This document shows positions 31,312-38,685 of a stretch of 39,905 nt of DNA, piece by piece. The DNA is from Gemmatimonadota bacterium (GTDB lineage: Bacteria > Gemmatimonadota > Gemmatimonadetes > Gemmatimonadales > GWC2-71-9). How positions within the stretch are numbered: the first letter of the stretch is position 1; every line of letters begins with the position of its first letter. Location: assembly GCA_003251175.1 (NCBI GenBank), contig QKHC01000132.1, positions 1-39,905 on the forward strand, written 5' to 3'. The position numbers and the translations under genes are program-made. The notes under the pieces were generated by a model. It saw nothing but the letters and a program-made list of their open reading frames with translations, was not told the origin of the DNA and ran no database searches.

Positions 31312-33028
31312 GGCGGCAAGCGGGATCGTAGGGAAACACGTCCACGATCTCGCCGGCGGCGTAGCGACGCTGCATCTCGCGCCAGTAGTCGCTGGTGAAC
31401 AGCGCGTCGTGGTGCTCCAGCAGGGCCGCGCGCGCCGCCCCGCCGAACGGCACGAAGCGGCGCAATTCCTCTGGAAAGACGTCGCCGGGACCGACGGCGA
31501 ACCACGGCTCATCGGACAACTCTTCCTCAGGCGTCCGCGGCTCCGGCATGTCGCGAAACCGGCACTCCGTGAGTAGTTGCAGCTCGTCGTAGTCGTAGAA
31601 GACGATGCGCCCGTGGCGCGTGACGCCGAAGTTCTTGAGCAGCAGATCACCGGGGAAGATCCCCGTGGCCGCGAGGTCGCGGATCGTCTGCCCGTACTCG
31701 ACTGCCGCCCGTCGGGCGGTCGCTTCGTCAGCGTCGACGAGATGCACATCGAGCGGCCGCACGCGTCGCTCGGTATAGAGATGGGCGAACACCACCTGAT
31801 CCCCGTCCAGCCGCACTGTGCGCGCGGCCGTCCCGAGCAGGTCGCTGAGCAGCGTGCGGGTGAAGCGATCGCGGGGGAAGGCGAGTCCCTCGAACGCCTG
31901 CGCGTCCACCAGCCGGCCGGCCCGGTCGTGCGCCGCCACGAGCTCGTAGCGGCGCTCCACCTCGGCTCGAGTCGTCTGTTTGGGTGGTGGGAAGGCGTCG
32001 CGGATCACCTTGAAGACCACGTCGAATCCCGGCAGCGTGAAGACCGCCATCACCATGCCTGGCGCCCCGGGGGCACGATCGAACTGGTCGCTGGAGCGCA
32101 GCAGATGGCGTTGCAGATCCCGGTACAGCTCGGTCTTGCCGTGCTTGTGGTGACCGAGGGCGTTGTAGAGCTCGCCCACCGGCTTTACGGGCAACAGCGA
32201 GCGCAGGAAATCGATGACTTCCGCCGGCCGTGGCACGTCGGCGTGGAAGTATGATCGCGTGAAGCTGAACACGATGCTGACGTCGCGCTCGGAGCACAGC
32301 ACGGCATCCGCGCGGATACCGTCCGGCTCGTGGACCAGCGCGATCACAAGCGGCATCACGCGGCTGCCGCCCCGCACCCGGCCGACGATGTACGCGCCCT
32401 TGCGACGGTAGAAGATCGGCTCGAGCACCTCGATCACTTCTGGCGGCAGGGGTGCCTTCCCCGCTTCCCAATGCGCGGCGATCTCGCGCCCCACAGCCCG
32501 GGCGTCGTGGTCGGCGTCCGCGAATGGCCGCGCAAAGCGGCAACCAGCCAGGACGTCGGCGACGGCATCCGCCATTCCCGACTCGATGGGATAGGAGGCG
32601 TAGGAGCGCCGGCCCGTGAGCACCGGAACGCGCTCGAAGCGAAAATCCAGGTACTCGATCGCGGGGTTGATGCCGACGGTCTGGAAGATGCGACGCGTCA
32701 CCGAATTGAAGAACGTCTCCGCCAGCTCGGCGGCCGGACGGCCGAGGACCAGGTGGGAGTGCGCGGCGCGCATGCCTGCCCACAGTGGCTCATCGCGGGC
32801 GCGGTCGCCCAGCAGCGCCCGGATCTCGGCGACCGTCGGGGCGATGCGCCGGGGATAGAGATCGAGTCGCTCCCGCGTGTCCGCCGCCATCCCCGCCCAG
32901 TCGCGCCGTTCGAAGCGGCCCTGAGCGCGGCGTGTGACTTCGAGGAAATCGCGGAGGTAGGCCTCGAAGCCCTGGTGCACGAGTGTCGCGCCGCGCTCCG
33001 CCAGCGCGGCACGGTCGGCGGCAGTCAT
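31301..33028 (-). CDS. aceK: Isocitrate dehydrogenase kinase/phosphatase AceK
   Basis: The ATG at 33028 gives 575 residues, near the E. coli length (578). Typical stretches are FFNSVTRRIFQTVGINPAIEYLDF, GRRSYASYPIESGMADAVADVL, FYRRKGAYIVGRV and VSIVFSFTRSYFHADV. The ATP-binding segment is LYNALGHHKHGKTELYRDL. VVFKVIRDAFPPPKQTTRAEV, GIFPGDLLLKNFGVTRHGRIVFYDYDELQLLTECRF and the ending PFGGAARAALLEHHDALF also fit. AceK inactivates isocitrate dehydrogenase by phosphorylation when carbon must go through the glyoxylate shunt, and reverses it. In enterobacteria it sits in aceBAK; here it stands alone, with no aceA, aceB or icd in the window. Confidence 0.95.
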   Translation of the reverse strand: MTAADRAALAERGATLVHQGFEAYLRDFLEVTRRAQGRFERRDWAGMAADTRERLDLYPRRIAPTVAEIRALLGDRARDEPLWAGMRAAHSHLVLGRPAAELAETFFNSVTRRIFQTVGINPAIEYLDFRFERVPVLTGRRSYASYPIESGMADAVADVLAGCRFARPFADADHDARAVGREIAAHWEAGKAPLPPEVIEVLEPIFYRRKGAYIVGRVRGGSRVMPLVIALVHEPDGIRADAVLCSERDVSIVFSFTRSYFHADVPRPAEVIDFLRSLLPVKPVGELYNALGHHKHGKTELYRDLQRHLLRSSDQFDRAPGAPGMVMAVFTLPGFDVVFKVIRDAFPPPKQTTRAEVERRYELVAAHDRAGRLVDAQAFEGLAFPRDRFTRTLLSDLLGTAARTVRLDGDQVVFAHLYTERRVRPLDVHLVDADEATARRAAVEYGQTIRDLAATGIFPGDLLLKNFGVTRHGRIVFYDYDELQLLTECRFRDMPEPRTPEEELSDEPWFAVGPGDVFPEELRRFVPFGGAARAALLEHHDALFTSDYWREMQRRYAAGEIVDVFPYDPACRLSR

Positions 33029-33165
33029 CGGCGGGTGCAGTCTGTGTGCGAGGCGGCTCCGCCGCAAGGTACGGCACCACGGCCCGGGCACGGCCGGGCT
33101 TGCGATCAGGGTAGCCGACGCAGGATCTTGGTGCCTGACCATCTGGACCGGACGGAGATCCCGAC

Positions 33166-34896
33166 GTGCGCGAGCTTGCAGGGCGGCTCGTCGAGCGCTT
33201 TCGCCTCGACCACATTCGCAATCAGATCCTGGTCTTCGCGGTGCTCGCCGCCCTGATTCCGGCGGTGGCGATCGCCGGGCTCGCCTACCGGCAGAGTCGC
33301 CGCTCGCTGGTCGAGTCCACCAGCCAGGAGCTGTCTGCCACGACCTCGCAGGCGGCGCGGGAGCTGGGACTGTGGGTCAAGGAGCGGCTCTACGAGCTGC
33401 GCGTGTACACCGGGTCGTACGAGGTGACCGAAAATCTCGAGCGGCTCTCCCGCGCGCCCGGGCGTCCTGCGCGCGCGCGGCTCACCAGCTACCTCGACGC
33501 CTTGCGGGGTCGCACCGGTGACTATGAGATGCTGGCGGTGACCGACGGCTCCGGGCGCATCGTGGCGGCGAGCGCTGCCCGCGCGTCCCCAGGCAATGTG
33601 CCGCTCGACGACCTGCCCGTGGACTGGATCAACCAGGTGCGCGGCGACGTGCCCGCGATCGGGACCGCCTTTTGGGACGATGCCGCCGCCAAGGCCGTCG
33701 TCACGCTCGCGGTTCCCGTGAGCGCCGCCAACGGTCGCGTGCTGGGTGCGCTGGTCGCCAACGTCGGCCTCAGTAGCGCCGCGGACCTGCTGCGGGGATT
33801 CGCCCGCGAGGAGGGCCGCGAGGTGTACCTCATCACCGACAGCGGCCAATTCGTCATCGGCTCCCCGTCAGGGTCCCCCGACCTGATGCGCCAGCGGGTC
33901 GCACCGTCCGCCCTGGCCGCCCTCCGGACCGGCGCAGGCCAGTGGATCGAGTTCCGTGACGCCGCGGACCGCGAGCTGGTGGGGGTGCTGCAACCCGTGC
34001 CCTATGCCGGCTGGGCGGTGCTGGCGCAGGTCCCCCTGCATGAGGCCTTCGCCCAGGTCGCCCGGCTGCGCAACATCGCGATCGCGGTGGTCATCGTGCT
34101 CGCCCTGGGCGTCGGCGGGCTCGCCTATCGGCTCGGGCTGTTCTTCGTGCGCCCGCTGGACCGGTTGACCGCGGGAGCGACGGCCGTGGCCGGCGGTGAC
34201 CTGGGAGTCGAAGTTCCCGTCACGACCAGTGGCGAGGTGGGCTACCTCACCCGCGTGTTCAACGACATGGTCGGGCGGCTGCGCCAGGGGCGCGAGGAGC
34301 TGGAGCGGCTCTCGATCACCGATCCATTGACGCGGATCTACAACCGTCGGTACCTCATGACGCGGCTCGACGAGGAAGGGCGACGGGCGCGACGGACCGA
34401 CCGCCCCTTCACCGTCGTGATGCTGGACGTGGATCATTTCAAGAAGTTCAACGACACCTACGGCCATCAGGCGGGGGACGAGGTGCTCGAGGGTGTGGCA
34501 GCCGTGCTGGACGAGTGCGTCCGGGAAGTAGACTGCGCGGCCCGGTATGGCGGAGAGGAATTCATCATCGTGCTGCCGGAGACGACCGCCGAGGGTGGCC
34601 TCGAGCTGACGCAGCGTATCCGCGAGCGGCTGGCGACGGAGACGTTTCCGGGCGGCAAGGTCACGCTCAGCATCGGCATAGCGGAGTTTCCCGCCGATGG
34701 TGAGACGCCCGATTTCGTGCTGCGGGCGGCCGACGCGGCTCTCTATCGAGCCAAACGCGAAGGGCGGGACCGGGTCCAGCGCGCGGTGCGCGGCCGCTTC
34801 TCAGGCGACGTGCGCTCCCACGACCCGGCGCTGCTGCGCGGTCGCGGCGCCACCCGTCCCCGCCCCTCGCCGTCGAGCGGCCCGCCGGGCGACTGA
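33166..34896 (+). CDS. Membrane diguanylate cyclase: dCache sensor, HAMP, GGDEF
   Basis: The GTG at 33166 has a GGAG site upstream. The 576-residue protein has a first membrane helix (ILVFAVLAALIPAVAIAGLAYR), an extracytoplasmic double-Cache type sensor (about 45-300), and a second helix (NIAIAVVIVLALGVGGLAYRLGLFFV). A HAMP linker and a GGDEF domain (from about 383) follow. The active site is intact: DPLTRIYNRRYL, LDVDHFKKFNDTYGHQAGDEVL and GGEEF at 462-466. The inhibitory I-site RxxD (R453-E-V-D456) lies five residues before it. It should make cyclic di-GMP from two GTP and be product-inhibited. A proline-rich tail ends the protein. It converges with the SH3 lipoprotein gene, 1 nt apart. Confidence 0.95.
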   Translation: MRELAGRLVERFRLDHIRNQILVFAVLAALIPAVAIAGLAYRQSRRSLVESTSQELSATTSQAARELGLWVKERLYELRVYTGSYEVTENLERLSRAPGRPARARLTSYLDALRGRTGDYEMLAVTDGSGRIVAASAARASPGNVPLDDLPVDWINQVRGDVPAIGTAFWDDAAAKAVVTLAVPVSAANGRVLGALVANVGLSSAADLLRGFAREEGREVYLITDSGQFVIGSPSGSPDLMRQRVAPSALAALRTGAGQWIEFRDAADRELVGVLQPVPYAGWAVLAQVPLHEAFAQVARLRNIAIAVVIVLALGVGGLAYRLGLFFVRPLDRLTAGATAVAGGDLGVEVPVTTSGEVGYLTRVFNDMVGRLRQGREELERLSITDPLTRIYNRRYLMTRLDEEGRRARRTDRPFTVVMLDVDHFKKFNDTYGHQAGDEVLEGVAAVLDECVREVDCAARYGGEEFIIVLPETTAEGGLELTQRIRERLATETFPGGKVTLSIGIAEFPADGETPDFVLRAADAALYRAKREGRDRVQRAVRGRFSGDVRSHDPALLRGRGATRPRPSPSSGPPGD

Positions 34897-34897
34897 C

Positions 34898-35671
34898 TCA
34901 GCCCGCGCCGTCCCGGCGCCCCACGAGATTGGCGTAGATCCAGCCGCTGCGGCCCGACGCGTCGCTGACCCGTACCCAGTCCGCGATATAGGAATGCCCC
35001 GTCAGCACCGTGCCCCGATCGACGGTGAAGAGAATGCGCCGATCGGTACCGGGCCCCTCGCGCACGTTGGCGCGGGTGATCGCGCGCAGCGGAACGGGAA
35101 CCGGGAACGGCGCCTCACCGGGCTGCGGACCGGAGCCGGACCCGCCACCAAAGCGACCGCTGCCGGTCGTGGCTAGCCCCTTCACCTGGGTCGCGAGGTA
35201 GAGCGCACCGCCGTAATTCTGCTTGCTGAACTCCCCGGCACTCATCTCGAGCAGGCGCCGCGCCTGACCCAGCTCCGGCGCCTGCCCGTTCCGATTGGCG
35301 AGCGCCTGCACCGCGATGTCGGCCTCCGCCAGCGCCGACGCCGCCTCGGCGCGTGACGCCGTCGTCTGGAGGCGCGCCAGAGACCGGACGACCTCACGAC
35401 GGGCGTCTTCCAGACTCGCCTCGAGACGCTCGATCTGCGCATCGCGCGCGATCACCTGCAACTCCAGGTCCCGGACCCGCTGCTGCAGCCCGGAATCCGG
35501 GACCGTCACCGTCACCGTGTCCACCCGGGGCGAGGCTGCTACCGGGGGCGCCGCCCGCGGCTCGGGAGCAGGAGGGTCCGCGGCTCGCGCACAGGCGACC
35601 ACCCCCGCCACCAGCAGCGCCACCGCCCGGCGCACGAGCGCCCGCAGGAAGGGACCAGAAGGCCGCGACAT
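34898..35671 (-). CDS. Lipoprotein with coiled coil and SH3b domain
   Basis: The 257-residue protein has a signal with a lipobox (VRRAVALLVAGVVAC, Cys27), then a Pro/Ala-rich linker. A long coiled coil follows (residues about 60-105: LQQRVRDLELQVIARDAQIERLEASLEDARREV), then a helical segment with ALANRNGQAPELGQARRLLEMS. A Gly-rich linker leads to a C-terminal bacterial SH3 domain (ITRANVREGPGTDRRILFTVDRGTVLTGHSYIADWVRVSDASGRSGWIYANLVGR). SH3b domains usually bind peptidoglycan. The middle EFSKQNYGGALYLATQVKGLA resembles DUF4398-type repeats. It is an envelope protein, probably lipid-anchored at the outer or inner membrane and reaching into the periplasm. Confidence 0.87.
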   Translation of the reverse strand: MSRPSGPFLRALVRRAVALLVAGVVACARAADPPAPEPRAAPPVAASPRVDTVTVTVPDSGLQQRVRDLELQVIARDAQIERLEASLEDARREVVRSLARLQTTASRAEAASALAEADIAVQALANRNGQAPELGQARRLLEMSAGEFSKQNYGGALYLATQVKGLATTGSGRFGGGSGSGPQPGEAPFPVPVPLRAITRANVREGPGTDRRILFTVDRGTVLTGHSYIADWVRVSDASGRSGWIYANLVGRRDGAG

Positions 35672-35735
35672 AGCCGCTCAACATGGGAAGCCGCCCCGCT
35701 TGGGGCAAGACTGCGCGCTAACCCGTTCCAGGTAA

Positions 35736-35741
35736 TAGCTT
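35736..35741 (+). promoter_or_regulatory. Candidate -10 element for the Fpg/Nei gene, leaderless spacing
   Basis: TAGCTT ends 5 nt before the GTG at 35747; the overlapping TAATAG (35733-35738) would give 8 nt. There is no room for a ribosome site, so the transcript is probably leaderless. Confidence 0.4.
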
Positions 35742-35746
35742 TCGGC

Positions 35747-36655
35747 GTGCCCGAACTGCCCGACATCGAGCTCTACCTGAGGGCCCTGCGTGACCACATC
35801 CTGCACCGGCCGCTGGAAGCGGTGCGGATCCCGAGCCCGTTCCTCGTTCGCACGGTGGATCCGCCGCTCACCGCCGCCATCGGGCGGCAGATCGCTCGCG
35901 TTACCCGCGTGGGAAAACGCCTCGTGGTGACGCTCGATCGCGACCTGCACATGGTGATTCACCTGATGATCGCCGGCAGGCTGCGCTGGCGCGGGCGCGG
36001 GGCGGCGATCCCGGCCCGGATCGGTCTGGCAGCGTTCGATTTTCCCACCGGCTCGCTGCTGCTCACAGAAGCGGGAACGAAACGGCGCGCGGCGCTGCAC
36101 CTGGTGCGGGGCGACGCCGCGCTATCCGAATTCGACGCTGGAGGTCTGGACCCGTTGGAGGCCTCTGCGGCGGCGTTCCGCACCGCGCTGCGGCGTGAGA
36201 ATCACACCCTCAAGCGGGCCCTCACCGACCAGCGGATCCTGAGCGGAATCGGCAACGCGTACTCCGACGAGATACTCCACGCGGCCGGACTCTCCCCGCT
36301 GGCGCTGACCGCAGCGCTGACGGACGACGAGCTCGACCGACTCCATGGCGCGACGCGCACCACCCTCGCGACCTGGATCAGGCGTCTCCAGGACGCGGGC
36401 GATTCCGCGTTCCCCGAAAAGGTCACGGCGTTCCGCCCCGGCATGGCCGTGCACGGGCGCTATCGGCAACCGTGCCCGGCCTGCGGCTCGCCGGTCCAGC
36501 GCATCCGCTATGCGGAGAACGAGGTGAACTACTGCGCCGTCTGCCAGACCGGCGGCCGGGTGCTGGCCGATCGGGCCTTCTCCCGCCTGCTGCGAAGCGA
36601 CTGGCCCCGCTCTCTCGACGACTGGGAAGCGCGGCTGGGAGGAGACGAGGCGTGA
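35747..36655 (+). CDS. Fpg/Nei-family DNA glycosylase, variant zinc-finger clade
   Basis: Starting at GTG 35747 the mature protein begins PELPDIELYLRAL. Pro1 is the N-terminal nucleophile and Glu2 the general acid of Fpg/Nei enzymes; the usual fifth residue Glu is Asp here. The 302-residue protein continues with HMVIHLMIAGRL, the helix-two-turn-helix part (DQRILSGIGNAYSDEILHAAGLSPL), and a C-terminal zinc finger (CPACGSPVQRIRYAENEVNYCAVCQTGG). It excises oxidised bases and cuts the resulting site. The zinc finger lacks the usual glycine-arginine loop tip. This resembles a variant Fpg/Nei clade, so substrate choice may differ from MutM. The stop overlaps the next gene by 4 nt (GTGA). Confidence 0.9.
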   Translation: MPELPDIELYLRALRDHILHRPLEAVRIPSPFLVRTVDPPLTAAIGRQIARVTRVGKRLVVTLDRDLHMVIHLMIAGRLRWRGRGAAIPARIGLAAFDFPTGSLLLTEAGTKRRAALHLVRGDAALSEFDAGGLDPLEASAAAFRTALRRENHTLKRALTDQRILSGIGNAYSDEILHAAGLSPLALTAALTDDELDRLHGATRTTLATWIRRLQDAGDSAFPEKVTAFRPGMAVHGRYRQPCPACGSPVQRIRYAENEVNYCAVCQTGGRVLADRAFSRLLRSDWPRSLDDWEARLGGDEA

Positions 36656-36966
36656 CTCGGCAGCGGCACCCCGGTTGGCGCGCGTTCCACCAGTTCGGGT
36701 GGCTCGCCGCCATCTGCTTCGCCGTGGCGATTCAGGGCCCCGACGTGCTGACGTCGCTCTCGGCGCGCGACTACGCCTATCTCGCGGCATTGTTCGCGTG
36801 CCTCTCGCTGCTGAGCTGGGTACGCGCCAATCAGGCCACCGAGCCTCGTCCTCCGCTGCGCGTACAGTGGCACATCCTGATGACGCGGCTGCGCAACCGA
36901 TCCGGGGCCGGCGCCGTGGCCTCCGCGGACCCCGCGGAGCCGGCCGCGCCGAGCGACGCGGACTGA
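36652..36966 (+). CDS. Small membrane protein coupled to the Fpg/Nei gene
   Basis: GTG 36652 overlaps the glycosylase stop, giving 104 residues. There are two hydrophobic helices: WRAFHQFGWLAAICFAVAIQGPDVL and YAYLAALFACLSLLSWV. A basic stretch (RVQWHILMTRLRNRSG) and an Ala/Pro/Asp-rich tail follow. No family is recognised. Translational coupling to a DNA repair enzyme is unexplained and may only be dense packing. It converges with the alpha/beta hydrolase gene, 2 nt apart. Confidence 0.62.
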   Translation: MTRQRHPGWRAFHQFGWLAAICFAVAIQGPDVLTSLSARDYAYLAALFACLSLLSWVRANQATEPRPPLRVQWHILMTRLRNRSGAGAVASADPAEPAAPSDAD

Positions 36967-36968
36967 AG

Positions 36969-37886
36969 TCACTCGCGGCGACGCGCGTCGGGGTGGAACA
37001 GCTCGTATTCGAGCCGCGCCTCGCCATCCCCGGGGGCGGGTGTACCCGGTCGGGCGTGGCGCCCCATGACAAAGCGCGCCACCTCCCGGACGACAGCCGG
37101 ATCCCGCACCACGCCTCGGTGCCCCAAACCGCGCGTCGTGTGCAGCCGGGCGCCGGGCCACGCATCGGCGATCGCCGCGCCTTCCGTCCAGGGCACCACC
37201 CGGTCGTCCCAGTCGTGCACCACCAGCGCGGGGCGGTCGAGCTCCCGGGCCATGGCGCGGATGTCGAGATCGTGCCATTGGAACCGGAGGCGCCGCTCGG
37301 TGCGGGTGCGGAAGCGGTGCAGCGTGGCGGCTCCCACCCCCACGTGGTCGGTGAGCGCGGTGAGCCACGAGGCGGGATTCGCCGGTGGAGCGAGCAGGGC
37401 GAACCGCCGGGCGTCGAGCCCCAGGCGGGCGGCGGCGAGCACCGTCGCCGCTCCCCCGAGGGAGTGCGCCACCACCGCGTATGCCGGGCCGAGGCGCTCA
37501 ACCACGGCACACAGGGCGCGAGCGAACTCGGGAAGCGAGCTCATGCCGCGCCCCGATTCGCCGTGCCCGGGGGCGTCGAACGCCACGACGCCGTACCCGG
37601 CCGCGAGCAGCGGCTCAGCGAGTGGGCGCAGGCGGCCGCTGCGGCTGCCCCACCCGTGCACCAGGATCACAACGGGTCCACGGCCCCACTGGCGGACGGC
37701 GACACGGCGGCCGTCGGCGCGGAGAACCAGTCTCCGGCCTGACCGCACGAACCGCCGATCGGCCGCGCCGGCGCTCGAGCGCGGAGGGGTGAAGAACAGC
37801 CGCTCCAGCAGCCGGGCGGCGAGCAACGGCGAAACCGCCTCGGTGAGGCGCATCAGTAGTCGGACGGGGGTCGGAACGGTGGCCAT
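36969..37886 (-). CDS. Alpha/beta hydrolase
   Basis: The ATG at 37886 has AGGAGC upstream. The 305-residue protein has an alpha/beta-hydrolase core starting near residue 65: GPVVILVHGWGSRSGRLRPLAEPLLAAGYGVVAFDAPGHGES with the oxyanion HGWG motif. The nucleophile serine sits in VVAHSLGGAATVLAA, the acid in ALVVHDWDDRVVPW, and the base histidine in RGLGHRGVV. The N-terminus (LLMRLTEAVSPLLAARLLERLFFTPP) is amphipathic and may lie on the membrane. A carboxylesterase or lipase-like role is likely; the substrate is unknown. A TetR regulator gene lies 73 nt upstream in the same direction, so the hydrolase is a plausible target. Confidence 0.88.
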   Translation of the reverse strand: MATVPTPVRLLMRLTEAVSPLLAARLLERLFFTPPRSSAGAADRRFVRSGRRLVLRADGRRVAVRQWGRGPVVILVHGWGSRSGRLRPLAEPLLAAGYGVVAFDAPGHGESGRGMSSLPEFARALCAVVERLGPAYAVVAHSLGGAATVLAAARLGLDARRFALLAPPANPASWLTALTDHVGVGAATLHRFRTRTERRLRFQWHDLDIRAMARELDRPALVVHDWDDRVVPWTEGAAIADAWPGARLHTTRGLGHRGVVRDPAVVREVARFVMGRHARPGTPAPGDGEARLEYELFHPDARRRE

Positions 37887-37959
37887 GAGGGCTCCTGGAT
37901 ACCTGCGGGGCTATGGGTGAAGAGGCGCAGATGCGGGGTGATCGGGCTCGGGGTGTGGA

Positions 37960-38553
37960 TCACCGGGATTGCGAGGCCGCGAGCAGCGCACCGAACGAGC
38001 GACGGGCGCGCGGCTCCGCCTGGATATCGCCGAGCAGCCGCGATGCGTGATGGAACGCGAGCATCACGCCGTACATGTCCTGGGCGAATTGTTCGGGGTC
38101 GGCGTCGGCCCGGAAGGCGCCGGCCGCGATGCCCTTGCGCACGGACTCGGCGATCACGTCGACCCAAGCGCGCTGCAGGGCGACCAGGCGCTCGCGCACC
38201 GGGCCGGGTCGGTCGTCGAGCTCGCCGGCCGCCTGGGCGAAGAGGCAACCACCTGACAGCGCCTCGGAGGTGTCCCATGCGAGCCAGCCATCGAGCAGCG
38301 CCTGCATGCGGGGCTCGCCACGAGGCTGGCGAAGCGCCGGCTGGACCACCATGGCGGTGAATCGTGCTGCGGCGTGCTCGAGCACCTGGATCTGCAGCGT
38401 CTCCTTCGATCGGAAATGGGCAAACAGGCCGCTCTTCGAGAGATGCATCGCATCGGCGAGCGCGCCGATGGTGAGACCGGTCAGCCCGAGCTGGCTGGCG
38501 AGGTCAACGGCGCGCTCGAGGATCGCTGTGCGGGTCTGATCGCCCTTGCTCAT
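37960..38553 (-). CDS. TetR-family transcriptional repressor
   Basis: The 197-residue protein has the N-terminal TetR helix-turn-helix (SKGDQTRTAILERAVDLASQLGLTGLTIGALADAMHLSKSGLFAHFRSKETL, about residues 2-54). A ligand-binding C-terminal part follows (GGCLFAQAAGELDDRPGPVRERLVALQRAWVDVIAESVRKGIAAGAF, YGVMLAFHHASRLL) of the TetR_C-type seen in drug- or fatty-acid-sensing members. It probably represses itself: a perfect 12-bp palindrome lies inside its own promoter. The alpha/beta hydrolase downstream is a likely co-regulated gene. The transcript seems leaderless, the -10 being 7 nt before the ATG. Confidence 0.92.
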   Translation of the reverse strand: MSKGDQTRTAILERAVDLASQLGLTGLTIGALADAMHLSKSGLFAHFRSKETLQIQVLEHAAARFTAMVVQPALRQPRGEPRMQALLDGWLAWDTSEALSGGCLFAQAAGELDDRPGPVRERLVALQRAWVDVIAESVRKGIAAGAFRADADPEQFAQDMYGVMLAFHHASRLLGDIQAEPRARRSFGALLAASQSR

Positions 38554-38560
38554 GGGGAGA

Positions 38561-38588
38561 TAAATAGCACGAACGTTCGTTTTGTCAA
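38561..38588 (-). promoter_or_regulatory. Promoter with TetR operator palindrome
   Basis: TTGACA (38588-38583), a 16-nt spacer, and TATTTA (38566-38561) point at the tetR ATG (38553) with 7 nt between. The spacer contains the perfect palindrome ACGAACGTTCGT (38569-38580). This fits autorepression by a dimeric TetR protein. Confidence 0.62.
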
Positions 38589-38671
38589 CAATACGGACAC
38601 TGTCGTGACATTTGCGCGATCTCGCCGCCGGGCCGATCCCGGTGGCGGCTGCGGCGATCGGCGCCCGCTGG

Positions 38672-38677
38672 TAGCTT
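38672..38677 (+). promoter_or_regulatory. Candidate -10 element for the M55 aminopeptidase, leaderless spacing
   Basis: TAGCTT lies 8 nt before the ATG at 38686 with no ribosome site between. No -35 match is visible. Confidence 0.4.
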
Positions 38678-38685
38678 CTTTCGCC

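Noticed and set aside
38569-38580. LexA (SOS) box
   Set aside because: ACGAACGTTCGT superficially resembles a Gram-positive LexA box, but the half-site spacing is shorter and it lies in the promoter of a TetR gene, which explains it better.
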